This document shows, piece after piece, positions 59,883 through 64,000 of a stretch of 64,000 bases of DNA. The DNA is from G965240465 sp965249525. Its GTDB lineage: Bacteria; SAR324; JACQKK01. The position numbers and the translations under genes were made by a program. The stretch covers positions 930,001 to 994,000 of the forward strand of contig OZ252237.1 in assembly GCA_965249525.1 (NCBI GenBank), read 5' to 3'. A model generated the notes under the pieces. The model searched no databases, was not told the origin of the DNA, and saw only the letters and a program-made list of their open reading frames with translations. Positions within the stretch are counted from its first letter, which is position 1, and the number at the start of each line of letters is the position of its first letter.

Positions 59883-60506
59883 ATGGATTTACCCACACTG
59901 TTTCTGTTGTTAGCAAAAATCAGCAACTTTTGCCTGCGTTTCTATGGATGGCTGATTGTGGCAGCGATTTTATTGACCTGGATACACCCCGACCCATCTA
60001 ATCGTTTGGTGCGATGGCTGCGCAGGCTAACCTCACCCTTTATTAACTGGGTGGGGGGATGGCTGCCGCGCATATTGCTGCCGTTTGCTGCCTATATCGC
60101 TTTGTTGATGGTATGGAATCTGGCTGAGGTATTTGGGGAGATACTGATCAATGTGGGTTCGTTTGCTTCGGGCAGACTGCCTGCTGCGGTATTGGGGGTT
60201 CGCTTGGCAGGGTTTGGCTTGACTTGGCTGGTGCTGATGCTGCGTTCGTTCTTATCATTTTTGATTTTATTGATGGTCATTTGGTTTGTCATAACCTTGG
60301 TAAAACCCTCGCTACACAACCCCATTGTCCGTACCATAGGCATGCTGGTAGACCCTTTTATTTCGCCGATACAAAGACGTTTTCCTGGTTGGTGCTGGGT
60401 GGGTTCTGTAGATATTTCCCCCTTGTTGGTGCTGCTGATAGTATGGCTGCTGATAAGCTGGCCGGTAAGCTGGCTGTTTCAACTGGCATTTATACTGACC
60501 CATTGA
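59883..60506 (+). CDS. YggT-family membrane protein (two modules)
   Basis: 207 residues, four or more membrane spans. The YggT motif appears twice: LLTWIHPDPSNRLVRWLRRLTSPFINWV near 35-60 and VRTIGMLVDPFISPIQRRFPG near 145-165, i.e. an internal duplication as in longer YggT proteins. The stop codon TGA lies inside the first unit of a 23-bp tandem repeat. It is placed inside the sugar-transporter locus, with no obvious link to it. Confidence 0.8.
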   Translation: MDLPTLFLLLAKISNFCLRFYGWLIVAAILLTWIHPDPSNRLVRWLRRLTSPFINWVGGWLPRILLPFAAYIALLMVWNLAEVFGEILINVGSFASGRLPAAVLGVRLAGFGLTWLVLMLRSFLSFLILLMVIWFVITLVKPSLHNPIVRTIGMLVDPFISPIQRRFPGWCWVGSVDISPLLVLLIVWLLISWPVSWLFQLAFILTH

Positions 60507-60599
60507 CCTTAGCGTTCACTACCCATTGACCTTAGCGTTCACTACCCATTGACCTTAGCGTTCACTACCCATTGACCTTAGCGTTCACTACCCATTGAC
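60501..60599. repeat. 23-bp tandem repeat, four copies plus a partial
   Basis: The unit CATTGACCTTAGCGTTCACTACC is repeated exactly at 60501, 60524, 60547 and 60570, with seven further bases from 60593. It begins within the stop region of the YggT gene and ends about 70 nt before the sugar-binding-protein gene. Perfect identity indicates recent expansion. Not a CRISPR, because there are no spacers. Confidence 0.95.
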
Positions 60600-60666
60600 A
60601 AACCAGCAAGAGAAGAGCAGGCTAATAAATTGAGAAGGGGAAGGATATGTATTACCAAGGAGAGAT

Positions 60667-61734
60667 ATGAACATGTTTAAGATAGCTCGCAGACACCCGC
60701 TGTATTTGTCTGTGTTGTTTTTCATGCTGATGGCTGCCTGGACGCCATTGGCACTGGCAGATGGGCTCAAGGGGGCACCTGCACCCTTTGACAAAGGAGG
60801 CGTAAGGGTTGCCTTGGTGGTGCTGGTTAGCGGTGGTGATTTCTTCCATGCCCTCCAAAGCGGCGCCAAATCCCAAGCCAAAGCACTGGGCATTAAACTC
60901 ACCATTTTGGATTCCAAGAATGATGCTGCCATTCAGGGAGATCTTTTAGAACAGGCCATTAACCGAGGTTATGACGGCATTGTGCTGGATCATGGACTAA
61001 CCGAAGTACTGAAACCCCTGGTTGCCCGCGCCGTAAAACAAGGCATCAAGGTGGTGGCATTTGATGTCAATGTAGAACACCCCCAAGTCCCCCAAGTAGG
61101 ACAAAGTGATTTCCTGATAGCGCGCTTTGCCCTGGAACAAGCCATTAAAGATAATGGCACCAGCTTCAAAGCAGGCTATGTGTACGTGCCAGGCTTTGAG
61201 CCTACCGATCGCCGTGATAAGATTTGGCAGCAATTCAAAAAACGCTATCCCAACATCCAAGAAAAGGCTCGCTTCGGTGTGGTCAATGACACCACCGCTG
61301 CTTCTGTAGCAGATCAAGCCGCAGCCGTCTTCCGTGCCAACCCTGACATCAGCGTGGTATTCGCTCCCTATGACGAATACGCCAAAGGTGTCAAATTAGC
61401 CGTGGATGAAGCCGGCATCAATAAACGGGTGAAAATCTACAGTGCCGACATCTCCACCTCCGATATCCGACTAATGATTGAAGCCAACAGTGCCTGGGTA
61501 GCCACTGCTGCCACCAATCCCGTAGTAGTGGGGAGAGTCTCCATTCGTTCTGTGGCCATGCTGATAGCCGGTCAAAAGCCCGGCAAAAACATCATCATTC
61601 CCCCCACCCTGGTCACACAAGAAGATCTGAGGAAAAACGGTATCAAGAACATGAAAACCCTTGCCAAACTGTTCCCCGCCTTTAACGAAGTGGCGGTGTC
61701 CAATCCTCCCTGGATTCCTATCCCTAAACGCTAA
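60667..61734 (+). CDS. Sugar ABC transporter substrate-binding protein (RbsB-like)
   Basis: 355 residues. A signal peptide covers about 1-34 (MNMFKIARRHPLYLSVLFFMLMAAW, cut near ALADG). The periplasmic-binding type I sugar fold is seen in RVALVVLVSGGDFFHALQSGAKSQAKALG, IQGDLLEQAINRGYDGIVLDHGL, and VVAFDVNVEHPQVPQVGQSDF. GGAGAGATATG start context. It probably serves the FrcA/RbsC-like pair at 57.7-59.7 kb. Given iolBCJ in the same window, inositol is one candidate ligand, but this is only inference. Confidence 0.9.
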   Translation: MNMFKIARRHPLYLSVLFFMLMAAWTPLALADGLKGAPAPFDKGGVRVALVVLVSGGDFFHALQSGAKSQAKALGIKLTILDSKNDAAIQGDLLEQAINRGYDGIVLDHGLTEVLKPLVARAVKQGIKVVAFDVNVEHPQVPQVGQSDFLIARFALEQAIKDNGTSFKAGYVYVPGFEPTDRRDKIWQQFKKRYPNIQEKARFGVVNDTTAASVADQAAAVFRANPDISVVFAPYDEYAKGVKLAVDEAGINKRVKIYSADISTSDIRLMIEANSAWVATAATNPVVVGRVSIRSVAMLIAGQKPGKNIIIPPTLVTQEDLRKNGIKNMKTLAKLFPAFNEVAVSNPPWIPIPKR

Positions 61735-61760
61735 CACCGCAGCGATTGTGACCACCTATT

Positions 61761-63773
61761 GTGTTTGATAAAGCTGATTCATCCAGGTCATCTGCTGATT
61801 TGAAAGCGCGTGAACTGTTAATAAAACGGGCAGGCAAGCCTCCCTGGCAGGGCATTCTAAGCCTGCACCTGGACGGCTTCGGCTTTGTGATTGTCCCTCT
61901 GCTGCCCTATGATTTGTTCATTCCATCCCGTTATGTGAACGGAGCCATGGATGGGGACGGCGTAGAAATAGACTTGCTGCCTGACAAGCGCAAAGGAAAA
62001 GGACTGGCAGCGCAGATTACCAAGGTATTGTGGCGCAAACGCAGCCATGTGCGTGGTCGCCTGCGTAAAGAACAGGGTATGTGGTGGCTGCATCCGTTAA
62101 ATCCGCGGCTGCCTTGGATGCAAGTGGGCTTCAAAAATAACCCATCCCTCAAAGCCTCCACTCAGACAGAGGGAACACTGGTACGTGCCAGAATTACCCG
62201 CTACCCGCAGCCAGGGAACAACACGCTGTCTGTGCAGCCAGAAGCCATCTTAGCGGATGATCAAGACCCCAATACCCTGGCAGCACATATCTTGGACGAC
62301 CTGGAACTGCGCCAGCATTTCTCCACTGACTGCTGCAACACCGCCAACCAACTGGCAGCAGCCCCCCCAGACCTCAGCGGCAGCCACCGACAAGACCTAG
62401 AAAAACTGCCTTTCATCACCATTGACGGCGATGACGCAGCAGACTTTGATGACGCCATTCATCTTAGCGGCGGCGGAGACCAGCCCTGGCAGCTGCGGGT
62501 CGCCATTGCCGATGTATCCGCTTATGTACAGCCAGGTGATGCCATTGACCAAGAAGCACGTCTGCGAGGCACCAGTGTTTATCTGCCAGGCATGATGCTG
62601 CCTATGCTGCCACACAGCTTGTGCACCAACCTGTGCAGCCTAATCCCCGCAAAAACCCGTGCAGTCATGGTGTGCGACATACTGCTGGATCAGCAAGGCA
62701 ACCGCCTGCAGCACAAAATCTATCATGCCTTTATCCGCAGCCATGCCAGACTAACCTACCAACAAGTACAAGCCTTCTTTGACAACCAGCAGCCCCTCCC
62801 CCAAACAGAAAATCAGGCCCCGCTCGCTCCCATGCTCCAAAAAATGCGCCAACTCGCTCAGACCCTCAGCCGACTGCGATACCAGCGCGGAGCCCTTGAC
62901 TTTGACCTCGCCGAAATCCGCATCCAACTCAATGACCAAGGTCTCCCCCAAGACATCACCCTCACCAAACCCACAGAAGCCACCAAACTCATTGAACAAT
63001 TCATGCTGGAAGCCAACGAAACCACCGCCCTGCACGCTCTTAAACTTCAACTGCCGGTGCTGTTTCGCACCCACCAGCCGCCGCCCACCGATAAACTCCA
63101 AAGCACCCTCCTCCAACTCGCCGAACTCGGGGTACGCGCCACAGAAAATGACCTCCAACAACCCAAAAAACTCCAACAACTGCTGGAAAAAACCCAAAAA
63201 GCCCCTCTCAACAACACCCTGCAGCTCATCATCCTCAAATCCATGGCGCAGGCAGCCTACCTCCACAAAAATCAAGGACACTTCGCACTCAATGCCCCCC
63301 ACTACACCCACTTCACCTCACCCATTAGACGCTATCCAGACCTCCTGCTCCATCGCGCCTTGAGCGCCAGCCTGCTGCAAAAAAACCCCCGCCAGCTGCA
63401 CCCCTCCCAAGGACTCCTGCTCTCACAAGCAGAACGCAATGCAGCCTCCGCCGAACATAAAATCAACCGCCTCTACCAAATCCTCCTCATGGAACCCCAA
63501 CTGGGAAAAACCTTCCAAGCCACCATCACCTCCGTTAACGACCGCGGCATGGAACTGCGACTGCTCTCCCCTCCCATCTCAGGCTTCCTTCCTTTCACCA
63601 ACGCCGCCCACCGCAAAAGACAGTCCCAAAGACACCACCAAAGACAGCCCCCAAGACAGCCCCCAAAACACCATCAAAGGCACCCCGCAGCCTGCCGACC
63701 AGGGTCAACCATCTCCTGCAAACTCACCCGCGCCTCTAAAGAAAACCTGCAGCTGGAATTCTCCCCCTGCTAA
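61761..63773 (+). CDS. rnr: RNase R / RNase II family exoribonuclease
   Basis: 670 residues from GTG 61761, shorter than E. coli RNase R. The cold-shock-like N-terminus (LDGFGFVIVPLLPYDLFIPSRYVNGAMDGDGVEI) is followed by the RNB catalytic domain with metal Asp residues in ITIDGDDAADFDDAIHL (about 218-233). Then come RGTSVYLPGMMLPMLPHSLCTNLCSL and HFTSPIRRYPDLLLHR. The C-terminal S1 domain (FQATITSVNDRGMELRLL...GSTISCKLTRASKENLQLEF) is split by an about 25-residue His/Gln/Pro/Arg-rich repetitive insert. It degrades structured RNA 3' to 5'. The last 4 nt overlap the convergent frame at the right edge. Confidence 0.93.
   Translation: MFDKADSSRSSADLKARELLIKRAGKPPWQGILSLHLDGFGFVIVPLLPYDLFIPSRYVNGAMDGDGVEIDLLPDKRKGKGLAAQITKVLWRKRSHVRGRLRKEQGMWWLHPLNPRLPWMQVGFKNNPSLKASTQTEGTLVRARITRYPQPGNNTLSVQPEAILADDQDPNTLAAHILDDLELRQHFSTDCCNTANQLAAAPPDLSGSHRQDLEKLPFITIDGDDAADFDDAIHLSGGGDQPWQLRVAIADVSAYVQPGDAIDQEARLRGTSVYLPGMMLPMLPHSLCTNLCSLIPAKTRAVMVCDILLDQQGNRLQHKIYHAFIRSHARLTYQQVQAFFDNQQPLPQTENQAPLAPMLQKMRQLAQTLSRLRYQRGALDFDLAEIRIQLNDQGLPQDITLTKPTEATKLIEQFMLEANETTALHALKLQLPVLFRTHQPPPTDKLQSTLLQLAELGVRATENDLQQPKKLQQLLEKTQKAPLNNTLQLIILKSMAQAAYLHKNQGHFALNAPHYTHFTSPIRRYPDLLLHRALSASLLQKNPRQLHPSQGLLLSQAERNAASAEHKINRLYQILLMEPQLGKTFQATITSVNDRGMELRLLSPPISGFLPFTNAAHRKRQSQRHHQRQPPRQPPKHHQRHPAACRPGSTISCKLTRASKENLQLEFSPC
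63613..63690 (+). repeat. Imperfect repeats inside the RNase R S1 domain
   Basis: Repeated CAAAGACA(G/C)CC-type units encode an Arg-Gln-Pro-Pro / His-His-Gln-Arg rich stretch between S1 strands. The reading frame resumes S1-like sequence after it, so the expansion is in frame. Confidence 0.6.
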
Positions 63774-64000
63774 TTCCCAGGTGTTTCTTCTTCTGCCTGT
63801 TCTTGCGCTGCTTGGCTATTACCTTCCCATAGGGTATTCAGCTTATCCTGCATTTCTTTTCCATAAGCTTAATGAGTTCTTTATTGGCTTCAATATGTTG
63901 GCGTTCCGCTTCCAGTTTCTCAACAATCGCTTCCTGTTCTGCTAATGAAGGAAGAGAGATTCGAATTTTTTTCAATGCAGGGGCATTAAATTGTGGTTGC
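63770..64000 (-). pseudogene. C-terminal end of a type I restriction-modification subunit (HsdS- or HsdM-like), frameshifted, cut by window edge
   Basis: Read from 63999 on the minus strand: NAPALKKIRISLPSLAEQEA, then IVEKLEAERQHIEANKELIK and LMEKK, the usual coiled tail of HsdS or N6-methylase proteins. The expected continuation, MQDKLNTLWEGNSQAAQEQA and so on to a TAG at 63772-63770, is present but in another frame, because one base is missing in the AAAAGAAATG stretch near 63850. In the unshifted frame the protein ends CRIS and TGA at 63840-63838. Either a pseudogene or a slightly shortened protein. It overlaps the rnr stop. Confidence 0.7.

Noticed and set aside
60501..60599. Possible CRISPR array
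   Set aside because: Repeats are contiguous with no spacers and there are no cas genes in the window.
63439..63945. Alternative 168-codon plus-strand frame at the end of rnr
   Set aside because: Shadow of the RNase R gene and of the opposite-strand restriction-modification tail; Pro/Ser/Thr-rich translation with no domain.

Overview
The window is a chromosomal stretch of a bacterium, most likely a proteobacterium and probably a gammaproteobacterium. The pointers are a GlnD homologue, YggS and YggT proteins, type I pantothenate kinase, HemW, RNase R, a glucokinase of the proteobacterial Glk type and a nuo-type complex I. This is a judgement from gene families, not from a marker gene. Most genes are dense, moderately GC-rich housekeeping or catabolic genes. 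One AT-rich block (about 47.08-48.69 kb) stands out as foreign.

Layout. 0-17.9 kb is mainly minus strand, apart from thioredoxin reductase (cut by the left edge) and a VOC protein. It holds grxC-gatB-larB, a GlnD-like protein with an eroded HD domain, an ATP-grasp protein, a DNA methyltransferase with no visible restriction partner, a CorC-type protein, an HtrA-like protease next to a catalytically dead paralogue, two tiny membrane proteins, HemW and IolC. 17.9-29.7 kb is a plus-strand catabolic region. It carries iolB and an iolJ-like aldolase (with divergent iolC these cover the late steps of inositol breakdown). It then runs through a partial branched-chain-type ABC importer interleaved with a phytanoyl-CoA-dioxygenase-family protein, and six genes for an oxidative/aldol pathway that I cannot name. 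A tRNA-Val(UAC) and glucokinase follow.

31-47 kb holds a PA0069-type radical SAM protein, an ArsR-methyltransferase fusion regulator directly upstream of metH with a perfect 10-bp inverted repeat at its start, and two divergent RCC1-repeat proteins (one a lipoprotein). It also holds an alpha2-type glycyl-tRNA synthetase, tandem GH3/NagZ-like genes and acetyl-CoA synthetase. An AT-rich island with a truncated IS1595-type transposase and a P63C-domain gene lies between acs and nuoA. 48.9-54 kb is nuoA-B-C-D-H-I, lacking nuoEFG between D and H and nuoJKLMN after I.

54-64 kb contains a FlgT_N-like exported protein, yggS-yggT, a CitE-like lyase, coaA, a ribose/inositol-type sugar ABC transporter split over two strands, a second (double) YggT protein, a 23-bp x4 tandem repeat, RNase R and, at the right edge, the frameshifted tail of a type I restriction-modification gene. 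Short perfect tandem repeats, often 12 bp and in frame, recur across the window.

The items most worth a second look are the divergent RCC1 pair, the unassigned catabolic cluster, the GlnD with a degenerate uridylyl-removing domain, the split complex I locus and the HtrA/pseudo-HtrA pair. I did not find a CRISPR array, a prophage or a recognisable complete defence system.
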